A stretch of DNA of 64,000 bases, taken from the NCBI GenBank assembly GCA_038030265.1, contig CM075941.1, forward strand, positions 12,772,001 through 12,836,000, read 5' to 3'. This DNA is from Corythucha ciliata (Eukaryota > Arthropoda > Insecta > Hemiptera > Tingidae). The position numbers and the translations under genes were made by a program. How positions within the stretch are numbered: position 1 is the stretch's first letter; every line of letters begins with the position of its first letter. The notes under the pieces are model-generated. The model had not been told where the DNA came from, searched no databases, and worked only from the letters and a program-made list of their open reading frames with translations. Positions 44,304 through 52,956 of the stretch are shown in pieces.

Positions 44304-45381
44304 TTAGTAAATGTGGCCAGCTTCTCGAAGTTCTTCCACGATTGAATTAATCTCAGTTATATGACCTTCGTGACCGCTGCCGTATGATGCGTAGAGTAAT
44401 CGAAGACGATTGATGAGTTCATTAGGATCGTCCCAGTAAGAATAAGAAGTAGGTTCGGAAGGCAACAAATTATAAGATGTATCGACGCCGGATCCTACGT
44501 GTGCTAATGTGTTTTTAGCCAAAATGTTTCTGTACTTGGAGTTTCCGGTTATCAAACGACCATTATCGGCATAACCCTGACGGCTAGCATTGGTTTTGTC
44601 AATAATTTCTCGATAATTCTTGACGTCATCTTGTGTATAGTTAGAAGGTTCCTTGAGGAATAGAAGCTCATAGAGACCAGATGTACCATTGTATGGTCTA
44701 TTGTCAACATAGATATTACTATGGTCGAAAGTATAAGTTTTCCTCTTCCAATCATAACCGACCCATTTGTTGCGACTTTTGGGCCATAAATTTTGTCCAA
44801 ACGACCCGATAGAAATCCATGATCGCCACTAATAAGAGCTTGAATGAAAGGATGTGCATGGGAGCTGAACTGTGACATTGATTGAAGTTCCTTCCCTTGA
44901 TCTGCTCTTGAAGCAGTGCGCATCGATCTTGCACCGTCACCAGCATTATTTTCCTCAGCTTTTTGTGAGAAACCTCTGTCATCGATTAATTGTTTCTTTT
45001 TCAATAAACTGGTTCCATGCTTCTTCGCTGACGTTGGTAAGGTTGAGGTTCTGGCGGTTGCCAGCGGAGTAGATGTCGTTAAAAGTGGCACCTCAATTTC
45101 CGGTTCCGAAAATGATTCAAATGTTTCCTTCTTCCATACGTTTTCATTTTCTCCCTCGTCACCGTCATGATGCTCGAGAGAAATGCGGGAGGTGTCCAAC
45201 TTCACACTATTTTCCAAGTTAGTTTTTTGATTTTTTTATGTTTAGCGATTGCTTTTAAAGGCTCAATTACTGGTTGGAGCGTTTTACTAATGAGTGCCGC
45301 TTGGAAATCTTCGTTGCTTTTTAAGTCTCTAAATTTTCTTTTCAGCGACTCCTTCGCCTTGACGACGCTGCTTAGTACGCT
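44304..45381 (-). pseudogene. Maverick DUF8207-like protein, frameshifted
   Basis: Three overlapping minus frames make one gene. The N-terminal part (from MTSVLSSVV at 45381) has a basic helical segment. The middle part (45217 to about 44760) has a Ser/Thr/Glu-rich linker. The C-terminal part (about 44760-44304) has GTSGLYELLF, DDVKNYREII and KYRNIL, which I recall as typical of DUF8207 proteins found beside integrase in Mavericks. Frameshifts lie near 45220 and 44760. Its role is unknown; a structural or DNA-associated function is only a guess. The frame 44304-44555 is the tail of this gene, not a separate one. Confidence 0.65.
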
Positions 45382-45437
45382 CGTCATGTTGTGAGAACGA
45401 TGATTAAAACTCCACAGGAGCGGCTCATCCTTTTTAT

Positions 45438-46149
45438 TCATTCATTTTGCTTTGTTACTACTATGAATTCATCCAATTTTTTCCTATATCGGCCATTATT
45501 CAAAGAACTGTCCTTATCTATTACTAAGAACCCATATTTATCAGTATTCCAACACTTTGCACACAAATATTTAAACTTCGCAAAACTCATATCAGCTCCA
45601 ACGTGCTCATTGTATATGTGCTGGAGATTCAGATCATCTTGGCGGAAAATGGCTATGAAATTTGTGTTATCGCGAATTAACTGTTTAGGAACTCGAGTGA
45701 ATGTTTGGGCTAAATAGAAACAATCCACTTGGTGATGTCGCCCCCTCGTGAAGTAGTCGCGCATTGTGTCTTGAGATGATGGATGACGTCATCAAAAATC
45801 ATTATTGAGAGAGGTCATGCGCTTTCTGGGGGTAAAACTTCATCTTTATCCGTAAACTCATGGTATTTGATTTGGGGAATGCTCTCCATGACGCGTCTAA
45901 GATGAATATATATGCTGGCTGATTAAGCGTTTTGCTGTAAACGTAGACATTTTTGAACTTGAGACCATTCTTGTGTAATAAAAGCGTCAACATCAAATTG
46001 GTTTTCCCACAATTGCTCGGACCGCAAAAAACCGCTCGGATGGTGTTCGGTAACAAAGGGCTATGTCTGGGGGATGATGGTTTTGTGGCGATCCCATTAG
46101 CCCGTAAAGGTGTAACAGCGAGGGACAACTCATGTTTACGAGTTTTCAT
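45438..46149 (-). pseudogene. Maverick FtsK/HerA-type packaging ATPase, broken
   Basis: The N-terminal part (start 46149) carries the Walker A motif GPSNCGKT at residues 43-50, followed by YVYSKTLNQPAY. The C-terminal part (frame ending at 45438) carries DCFYLAQTFTRVPKQLIRD and YGFLVIDKDS. A Walker-B-like stretch (MIFDDV) lies between, in yet another frame near 45800. Frameshifts near 45905 and 45770 and a possible stop near 45825 break the gene. In intact Mavericks this ATPase is thought to pump DNA into capsids. It is divergent from the small ORF at 46161 with only 11 nt between starts, so that gap probably holds a bidirectional promoter or part of one. Confidence 0.88.
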
Positions 46150-46160
46150 GTTTACCCAAA

Positions 46161-46298
46161 ATGGTTTCTTTTAGTCAACTAGAGGGGTTGTTGGAGCAGC
46201 TGCTCAATAGTGGGAGAATAAGCGTAAAAGTAGGCATTAATACGGGGAAAATATGCAGCGACGGTGTAAAAGAAGAGAAGTCACCGGCAAAGGATTAG
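46161..46298 (+). CDS. Small Maverick ORF, 45 aa
   Basis: Begins MVSFSQLEGLLEQLL, 11 nt from the ATPase start on the other strand, and overlaps the start of the PLA2-like gene in another frame. The leucine-rich start suggests an amphipathic helix. Position next to a divergent start suggests a real small gene, but there is no family support. Confidence 0.35.
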   Translation: MVSFSQLEGLLEQLLNSGRISVKVGINTGKICSDGVKEEKSPAKD

Positions 46299-47119
46299 TC
46301 AATTCGATCATCTCCAATATACCGTTTGAATTACACTTGCCCACCTACCAATATTGTGGACCGGGAACTCATTTAGAGAAACGATTAGCTCGAGGCGATC
46401 CGGGTAAAAACCCGTTGGACCAAGCTTGCAAATCTCATGATATAGCCTATTCGAAGAGTAAAGATATAGCGTCACGTCACGCAGCAGACCTTCAGTTAGC
46501 GGACAGAGCTTGGGAACGTGTGACCTCAAAAGACGCCGATATTGGTGAGAAGGCAGCCGCGTGGCTTGTTACGAACGCCATGAAAACGAAAGTGAAATTA
46601 GGAGCAGGAGTCAAACGCAGACAACGAAGTGTAGACCAAAAGGTGGCCCGACCACCCACCTACATTCCTTTTAGTCAGATCATGAGAGTCGCTCGACTGA
46701 GGAAAAATAAAAGAGACGTTGAAAAAGGAAATTCCTTGCTGGATCAAGCTAAAAAGTCCATAAAACAATCTACGAATTATTTGCGAAAGGTGAATAAAGG
46801 AAAAAGGAAAAACGGTTACGCCGTGAAAATTCCTAGAGTTCTGCCTATTCCTCAGCAAACGAAGACATGGGAAGGGGGATTTCTACCATTTTTACTCCCG
46901 TTATTCTCCGGACTATCGGCAATCGGAAGTCTAGCCGGGGGAGCGGCAGCCGTCGCAAAAGCGGTGAATGCTTCCCGATCGGCTCTACAAGAATTGGAGG
47001 AGAGCAAGCGGCGCAATCAATCCTCGGAAATACCCGAACAAAAAATAGGCGCCGGCATGTTTTTAAAACCATATCGAAAAGGTTACGGCATCTTCCTGAG
47101 GCCCTACGGAAAATCTTAA
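46253..47119 (+). CDS. PLA2/parvovirus-VP1-like protein of the Maverick
   Basis: 288 codons, intact. Residues 34-66 hold the viral phospholipase A2 signature: calcium loop YCGPGT and catalytic His-Asp pair in ACKSHDIAY, as in the unique region of parvovirus VP1. A lysine-rich middle follows, then a Gly/Ala-rich hydrophobic segment (about residues 205-240) and a C-terminal repeat of KPYRKGYG type, comparable to core-protein-like peptides of adenovirus relatives. Such proteins are thought to breach endosomal membranes during entry of adintovirus-like elements. It is followed by the protease on the same strand, with the reading frames overlapping. Confidence 0.85.
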   Translation: MQRRCKRREVTGKGLVNSIISNIPFELHLPTYQYCGPGTHLEKRLARGDPGKNPLDQACKSHDIAYSKSKDIASRHAADLQLADRAWERVTSKDADIGEKAAAWLVTNAMKTKVKLGAGVKRRQRSVDQKVARPPTYIPFSQIMRVARLRKNKRDVEKGNSLLDQAKKSIKQSTNYLRKVNKGKRKNGYAVKIPRVLPIPQQTKTWEGGFLPFLLPLFSGLSAIGSLAGGAAAVAKAVNASRSALQELEESKRRNQSSEIPEQKIGAGMFLKPYRKGYGIFLRPYGKS

Positions 47120-47126
47120 ACGCTTT

Positions 47127-47530
47127 GCCTAATCGACCACTGACAGATAAAGAATTGTTTAATGCCGCGAATCCCATTCTAGGTGAGGTGGGGTTTCAAG
47201 GTGTATTCATGAGTGATTCCTTACCCTCATGGCGTCGCCGCCACCACCGTTTCGGGAAGAAACAAAACGAGTGTGCTATAGTTAATTTGGATAAATCTAG
47301 CGGTTCCGGGACGCATTGGGTCGCATTTTCGAAGCGCGGCAATGTTGTGAAGTACTTTGACAGTTTCGGTCTCCCTCCCCCACCAGCGATAATTCACTAC
47401 CTTCGCGAACGGGGGAGCGAATTTATTTACTATTTCCGCGAAAAAAATGCAACAGGACGACTGCTGGCACTGTGGGCCCTACTGTTTGGAGTTTTTATTT
47501 AATGAGGCTTTTCCCTCATTCTACTCTCAC
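47127..47530 (+). pseudogene. Maverick adenain-like cysteine protease, frameshifted
   Basis: From about 47127 (NRPLTDKELF) the frame runs through FQGVFMSDSLP, NECAIVNLD, the catalytic His in GTHWVAF and the acidic residue in YFDSFG, matching adenovirus-type (C5) maturation proteases. The frame as read ends at 47502 in a C-terminus lacking the catalytic Cys. The Cys-containing C-terminal signature is present in the next frame from about 47460, directly after a run of seven A. So a one-base slip in the A run (mutation or sequencing error) breaks the gene. The real start is uncertain; the upstream part of the open frame overlaps the PLA2-like gene. Confidence 0.8.
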
Positions 47531-47539
47531 TAGCTCACC

Positions 47540-47662
47540 ATGTCTCACGTAGTGATTCTCTCAGGGAAGACGTCAGAACTATCATCGGATTTTTTCCCAC
47601 CACTAAAGCTCGATGAATCTGCAGACTACAGTATAGGACTGATAAGCTTCCAATCATTTTGA
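47540..47662 (+). pseudogene. Truncated N-terminus of a Maverick late gene
   Basis: 40 codons starting MSHVVILSG, with FFPPLKLDESADYSIGL, which I recall as an N-terminal motif of a capsid-region protein encoded after the protease in related elements. The coding sequence is cut where gypsy sequence resumes, and its stop is read in the junction. Confidence 0.45.
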
Positions 47663-47663
47663 A

Positions 47664-48830
47664 ATAATTGGCACGCGAATTGAAATAATTTGTGACACCT
47701 CAACAGGTCGTCCTCGCCCTTTTATTCCTCATCCTTTACGACGCTCAGTTTTTCTCAAGTTACACAACCTCAGCCACCCCGGTGCTCGTGCGACTACAAG
47801 ACTGATCACCGAAAGATTCGTTTGGCCGTCAATGAAGAAGGATATTCCCGCATGGACACGTGCTTGTCTTGCTTGTCAACGGTCCAAAGTTTCGCGAAAC
47901 GTCCACTCACCGCTAGGACATTTCGACACTCCTACATCTCGTTTCTCTCACGTCCACATCGATTTGATCGGCCCACTTCCACTTTCGAATGGTTTCAGGT
48001 ACTGTCTCACCTGCATCGATCGTGTCACTCGATGGCCAGAAGTAACTCCTCTTCCTGACATCACAGCTAACACCGTTGCTCTCGCTTTTCTATCCACGTG
48101 GATTTCTCGTTACGGCGTTCCAGAAAAGATCACTACTGATCGCGGTATGCAGTTCATGTCTTCAGTTTTCTGCACACTTTCGAAACGTTTCGGAATCGAT
48201 GTGTGTCACACAACGAGTTACCACCCGGCATCCAACGGCTTGGTCGAACGCTTGCATCGTCAGCTAAAAACCGCCATCACTTGCCACGCTGACAGAAATT
48301 GGACCGAAAAACTTCCCCTCGTTCTCCTTGGAATACGATCCGCCTTCAAGGAAGATCTTCAAACCACCTCGGCAACCCTCGTTTTTGGAGAAAGTCTTCG
48401 ACTTCCAGGAGAATTCTTGTCACCTCAACCCGAAACAAATTCTACTCCTGAGTTAATCGAACACCTCGCTAAAATTATCAGTCAGATCCGACCAATACCG
48501 ACTTCTCGACATTCGACACCTGGTAGTTTCGTCTTCAAAAATCTCGACTCTTGTACACGTCATGTTACGTGATGACAGCACTCGTCATCCCTTCCAAAAT
48601 CGTTACTCAGGACCCTATCCCGTCGTTAAACGCGACAAAGTCTACAAGACCATCACGGTCAAGACCAGTTCTGATAAACACGTAACAGTCTCAATCGACC
48701 GTGTCAAACCGGCGTATTTTCTTCACGAAGACGTAGACTCTACCACCCTCACCCACCCGACAACTTCAGCCATAAACAAGAAGGTTCGCTTCGATCTGGG
48801 CGAGCTACGCTCTCCTCCTCCAAGGGGGTG
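47664..48830 (+). pseudogene. Gypsy Pol: integrase
   Basis: Gypsy sequence resumes in frame near 47664 ([29 protein letters not shown]), giving the HHCC zinc finger completed by CLACQ. The DDE core lies at residues 44 (HIDLIGP), 103 (TTDRGMQF) and 139 (NGLVERLHR) counted from 47832, with 35 residues between the last two. A one-base frameshift near 48558 moves to the frame 48562-48831, which holds a GPY-type module (YSGPYPVVKRD) and the C-terminus. The upstream RNase H domain is missing because of the Maverick insertion and deletion. Confidence 0.92.
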
Positions 48831-48831
48831 A

Positions 48832-48990
48832 TGTGGCGAAAATTTTCGACCACATTGTTTTATAAGGAACAGATAAATTTAGTATCGTTCCGATTTTAGA
48901 ATTTCTACTTTTGAGTTTTTGGGTTCTGTCAAAAATAAAATACTTTTTGTCTCAAGCGCTTTATTCAGAAGTGACAACTAAACCACTTCA
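48832..48990 (+). repeat. Gypsy 3' LTR
   Basis: 159 bp, one difference from the 5' LTR. Followed by the TSD CTTG at 48991-48994. Confidence 0.95.
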
Positions 48991-48994
48991 CTTG

Positions 48995-51480
48995 CACTGA
49001 TCTCAAGAATATTTGTCCACAGTTACTCCGAGTTACCGAAAAATACTAGTACTTCTCCCCTCAGAGTCATTTGCGGAAACGATAAAAGGTTGCGGAAACG
49101 TTATGTAAAAAACTTGGAGGACGCTCAAACCACTCACAGCTACTTCTGACATAGTTTGGAAGAATATTTGCTGACAGTAATCACGGATAACCAAAAAGTA
49201 CTAGTACTTCTTCCCGAAGAGTCATTTGCGGAAACGATAAAAGCTTGCGGAAACGTTATGTAAAAAAGTTGGAGGACGCTCAAACCACTCACAGTTACTT
49301 CTGACATAGTTTGGAAGGATATTTGCTGACAGTAATCTCGGGTAACCAAAAAGTACTAGTACTTCTCCCCGAAGAGTCATTTGCGGAAACGATAAAAGCT
49401 TGCGGAAACGTTATGTAAAAAAGTTGGAGGACGCTCAAACCACTCACAGCTACTTCTGACATAGTTTGGCTGATTATTTGCTGACAGTTATCTCAGGTAA
49501 CCAAAAAGTACTAGTACTTCTTCCCGAAGAGTCATTTGCGGAAACCATAAAAGCTTGCGGAAACCATAAAAGCTTGCGGAAACGATATGTAAAATATTGT
49601 AAGACGCTCAAACCACTCACAATTGCTTCTGGCGTCATTTGGTAGAATATTTTCCGACAGTTACCCCGAGTTACCGAAAAGTACTAGTAGGTACTTCTCC
49701 CCTAAGAGTCATTTGCGGAAACCATAAAAGCTTGCGGAAACGTTATGTAAAAAAGTTGGAGGACGCTCATTTTGGTTCCAAATGTGACCAAGAATCACCC
49801 ATTACATTTATGCCTCCCATAAATTACTGCTTCCGCGTAATTAACAACACATTTGATGGGCTCATGACCTCTAGCAGTCGATGCCCCAACTATGTCAGAA
49901 GTAACTGTGAGTGGTTTTAGCGTCCTACAATATTTTTACATATCGTTACCGCAAGCTTTTATCGTTTCCGCAAATGACTCTTCGGTAAGAAGTACTAGTA
50001 CTTTTCGGTTATTCGAGATTACTGTCAGCAAGTATTCTTTCAACCTATCTCAGAAGTATTTGTGAGTGTTTTGAGCGCCCTCTAAATTTTTTTCATGTCG
50101 TTTCCGCAAGCTTTTATGGTTTCCGCAAATGACTCTTCGGTGAGAAGTACTAGTACTTTCGGTAACTCGGGGTAACTGTCGGAAAATATTCTACCAAGTG
50201 ACGTCAGAAGTAATTGTGAGTGGTTTGAGCGTCTTACAATATTTTTACATGTTGTTTCCGCAAGCTTTTATGGTTTCCGCAAATGACTCTTAGGGAGAAG
50301 TACTAGTACTTTTCGGTAACTCGGGGTAACTGTCGGAAAATATTCTACCAAATGACGTCAGAAGCAATTGTGAGTGGTTTGAGCGTCTTACAATATTTTA
50401 CATATCGTTTCCGCAAGCTTTTATGGTTTCCGCAAATTACTCTTCGGGGAGAAGTACTAGTACTTTTTGGTTATCCGAGATGTCGGTTATTCGAGATTAC
50501 TGTCAGCAAGTATTCTTTCAACCTATCTCAGAAGTATTTGTGAGTGTTTTGAGCGCCCTCTAAATTTTTTACATGTCGTTTCCGCAAGCTTTTATGGTTT
50601 CCGCAAATGACTCTTCGGTGAGAAGTACTAGTACTTATCGGTAACTGGGGGTAACTGTCGGAAAATATTCTACCAAGTGACGTCAGAAGTAATTGTGAGT
50701 GGTTTGAGCGTCTTACAATATTTTTACATGTTGTTTCCGCAAGCTTTTATGGTTTCCGCAAATGACTCTTAGGGGAGAAGTACTAGTACTTTTCGGTAAC
50801 TCGGGGTAACTGTCGGAAAATATTCTACCAAATGACGTCAGAAGTAACTGTGAGTGGTTTGAGCGTCTTACAATATTTTACATATCGTTTCCGCAAGCTT
50901 TTATGGTTTCCGCAAATTACTCTTCGGGGAGAAGTACTAGTACTTTTTGGTTATCCGAGATAACTGTCAGCAAATAATCTGCCGAACTATGTCAGAAGTA
51001 ACTGTGAGTGGTTTGAGCGTCCTACAATATTTTTACATATCGTTTCCGCTAGCTTTTATCGTTTCCGCAAATGACTCTTCGGTGAGAAGTACTAGTACTT
51101 TTCGGTTATTCGAGATTACTGTCAGTAAGTATTCTTCCAACCTATCTCAGAAGTATTTGTGAGTGGTTTGAGCGCCCTCTAAATTTTTTACATGTCGTTT
51201 CCGCAAGCTTTTATGGTTTCCGCAAATGACTCTTCGGTGAGAAGTACTAGTACTTTTTGGTTACCCGACATAACTGTCAGCAAATAATCTGCTAAACTAT
51301 GTCAGAAGTAACTGTGAGTGGTTTGAGCGTCCTACAATATTTTTACATATCGTTTCCGCAAGCTTTCATCGTTTCCGCAAATGACTCTTCGGGGAGAAGT
51401 ACTAGTACTTTTCGGTAACTCTGGGTAACTGTTGACAAATATTCTTGAGATCATTGCAAGTAGGAACTGTGTGCTTTTTC
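48995..51480. repeat. Foldback arm arrays of about 155-bp units
   Basis: About five units left of a spacer (about 49768-49890) and about ten right of it in the opposite orientation. Each carries the 14-bp palindrome AAGTACTAGTACTT, a CATTTGCGGAAACGATAAAAG box followed by CTTGCGGAAACG, and GAGGACGCTCAAACCACTCA. Palindrome spacing on the right runs from about 147 to 173 bp. Frames here (for example 50352-50543, 50947-51162) are translated repeat. Confidence 0.9.
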
Positions 51481-51558
51481 AGCGTCCTCGGACCATTTTA
51501 TATGTCGATTCCGCAAGCATTGCTGATTTTCCGCAAATTAGATCCTCCCAGTTGGCGT

Positions 51559-52030
51559 TGTCTCAATATTAGCTGGGCGTGCTCAGCGATTATTCACTGA
51601 TTTTGCTCGATTTCATAGCCACAGCTTGCTTTTTTTTCTCAATGACAGCAACGAATTAGAGTTTTTCTCAATTTTGAGCCGTCAATAGATAATTTTCAGC
51701 CGCCAATAAGTGATTTCTTCCGCCGTTTGCCATGAATTAGCGCTTTTTTGCTAGTTATCCTTAGCCTGCTTAGTTGCTAGTTAGGTAGACTTTTTCGTAA
51801 CTCTTTGCCGCTTGCTTACCCCAACATTAGCACAGTAGCCGCCTATTAAGGAACGTTTTAAATTTATTAGGGTTGGCGTATTTTCTCTAATTATTCTGCC
51901 GCGAAGTTTCCTTTCAAATTTGTGTATTTTTGTTAATGTTAGTAGCAAATGAGCTCTTGCTCACCAATATTAGCCACAAATCAATTCTTTTTAACCTAAA
52001 AATTCCTTGTTTTCTCATATTTAAGCCCGG
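51559..52030 (-). repeat. Minisatellite array, family A (right half of hAT-like element)
   Basis: Continues the array interrupted at 40302, with the same orientation. Begins TTGTCTCAATATTAGCTGGG, matched closely at 60665. Confidence 0.75.
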
Positions 52031-52069
52031 TGGACGATCGGCACCTCTCGCCGCTACGTCGGTACGCTT

Positions 52070-52600
52070 CTGGAACCAAACAATGCTTCAACCACAAAAC
52101 GTTCCAACCACAAATTGATTGAACCACTCAAGACAAGTGAACCACGCTGTTAGGATAGGCGGATTGAGCATTTTGTGGATAGGTCCACAAAAATATTGAA
52201 CCAAAAAATGCTCAATCCACTCAATACTTGAACTACAGAATGTTCAGATCACAGACAGTTCTAACCTCAAATAGCTCGGACCACATTTCTGCGGAAAACA
52301 TTGTGGTTTGAAAGGGTCAAAGCCACGATAATTGGTTATCAAACGAGACATTTGTTTATTCGTAGTAACCAAAATAATGAAAAGGGCAAAAGCCATGAAA
52401 TTTGGTTTCTCATCAAGTGTGAATCACCAAAATTGGATTTTTTAAGGAGCCACATCCAATAGATTTGGTTTTGAAAGAACAAGTATGACCGTGAAATTGG
52501 AAATTTTGTTTCCGAATCCAAAAAAGTTTGTATGAAAAATCGAAATTTTGGATCAAATTAGCCTAAATTTTGGTACAAAATTTGATTTTTGAAAAAGTGA
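52070..52600 (+). repeat. Arrays of families F and H
   Basis: Family F (AACCACAAAACGTTCC-like units) to about 52300, then family H (AAATTTGGTTT and GGAGCCACATCC-like units). Mirrors the order on the left side of the hAT-like element. Confidence 0.6.
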
Positions 52601-52956
52601 AACGCGCATGATTCGTTTCGGATCAGATATGGAGCCAAACCCTCGCCCACGCAGCGGAGCGCGAGTCATTGAGTCTGGGTTTTTCGGCAGCATAATGTTC
52701 AGGATTGTGGGACCGAATTTCCAGATTTTGTTTTGTTTTTATTTCATTTTTAATTCAGACAATACCATATTTACCCAGAGTCTTGAGCAGATCTCAACAC
52801 TGCAATAAAAGATCCAGTTTTTGGGAACCAGACACGCGACGTTGGGCTTTTGCTATTGCGCTATTGTTAGGCGAATATGATAAGTGGGGTGAGGTGAGAA
52901 GAAAGTTGATCGCCACCCCCGTCACTCATAGGCATAAAACCGCCCCTGCTCTATAG

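Larger units (their letters stand above)
42621..47660. mobile_element. Maverick/Polinton fragment (adintovirus-like), truncated
   Basis: About 5 kb of virus-like transposon inside gypsy pol. Genes in order: unknown ORF (+), integrase with chromodomain (-), DUF8207-like (-), ATPase (-), small ORF (+), PLA2/VP1-like (+), adenain-type protease (+), and the start of a further gene (+). Integrase, packaging-type ATPase and adenovirus-type protease together are diagnostic of Mavericks. The protein-primed DNA polymerase B, the major capsid gene and the right terminal repeat are absent. The left end begins near AGTAGAGAGGAAAGG. The right edge is a gene truncated mid-frame against gypsy integrase. The element is defective. 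Confidence 0.9.
40405..48990 (+). mobile_element. Gypsy LTR retrotransposon interrupted by a Maverick fragment
   Basis: LTRs of 159 bp each (40405-40563, 48832-48990), TG/CA-bounded, differ by one base, so the insertion is young. CTTG flanks both sides (40401-40404, 48991-48994), the 4-bp TSD usual for gypsy. The primer-binding site follows the 5' LTR (TGGTGACCCGCGACG, close to the tRNA-Trp type), and a purine tract AAGGGGGTG precedes the 3' LTR. Order: gag, protease, RT, (Maverick insert, with RNase H lost), integrase. Motifs resemble the CsRn1 clade, from memory. Stops and frameshifts make it inactive. Confidence 0.93.
40312..51549. mobile_element. Foldback transposon with 155-bp-repeat arms and 9-bp TSD
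   Basis: Ends are inverted repeats: the left begins GGGACGTCCTAATTTGCGG and the right, on the other strand, GGGAGGATCTAATTTGCGG, with close similarity for over 150 bp. AGTTGGCGT is duplicated exactly (40303-40311, 51550-51558). Each arm is a tandem array of about 155-bp units carrying AAGTACTAGTACTT and paired GCTTGCGGAAAC/CATTTGCGGAAAC boxes. Units point one way from 48995 to about 49768 and the opposite way from about 49890, around a spacer of roughly 120 bp. Nine-bp TSDs fit Mutator-like or Drosophila FB-type elements. Without the nested gypsy it would be about 2.65 kb. It has no transposase. Confidence 0.88.
38818..52948. mobile_element. Large hAT-like transposon hosting a nest of elements
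   Basis: Left end CATGGGCGGTTTTATG. The right end on the other strand is CAGGGGCGGTTTTATG. The perfect 8-bp duplication CTCTATAG flanks both ends (38810-38817 and 52949-52956). Its own sequence is 38818-40302 and 51559-52948 (about 2.9 kb): families H and F and a family A array on the left, then A, F and H on the right. No transposase frame is present. The middle is occupied by the foldback, gypsy and Maverick elements. A paralogue of its interior lies at 58.7-60.87 kb. Confidence 0.85.

Noticed and set aside
48995..51480. CRISPR-like appearance of regularly spaced palindromic repeats
   Set aside because: Units are about 155 bp and repeated throughout rather than short repeats with unique spacers; the genome is eukaryotic and the structure is a foldback arm.
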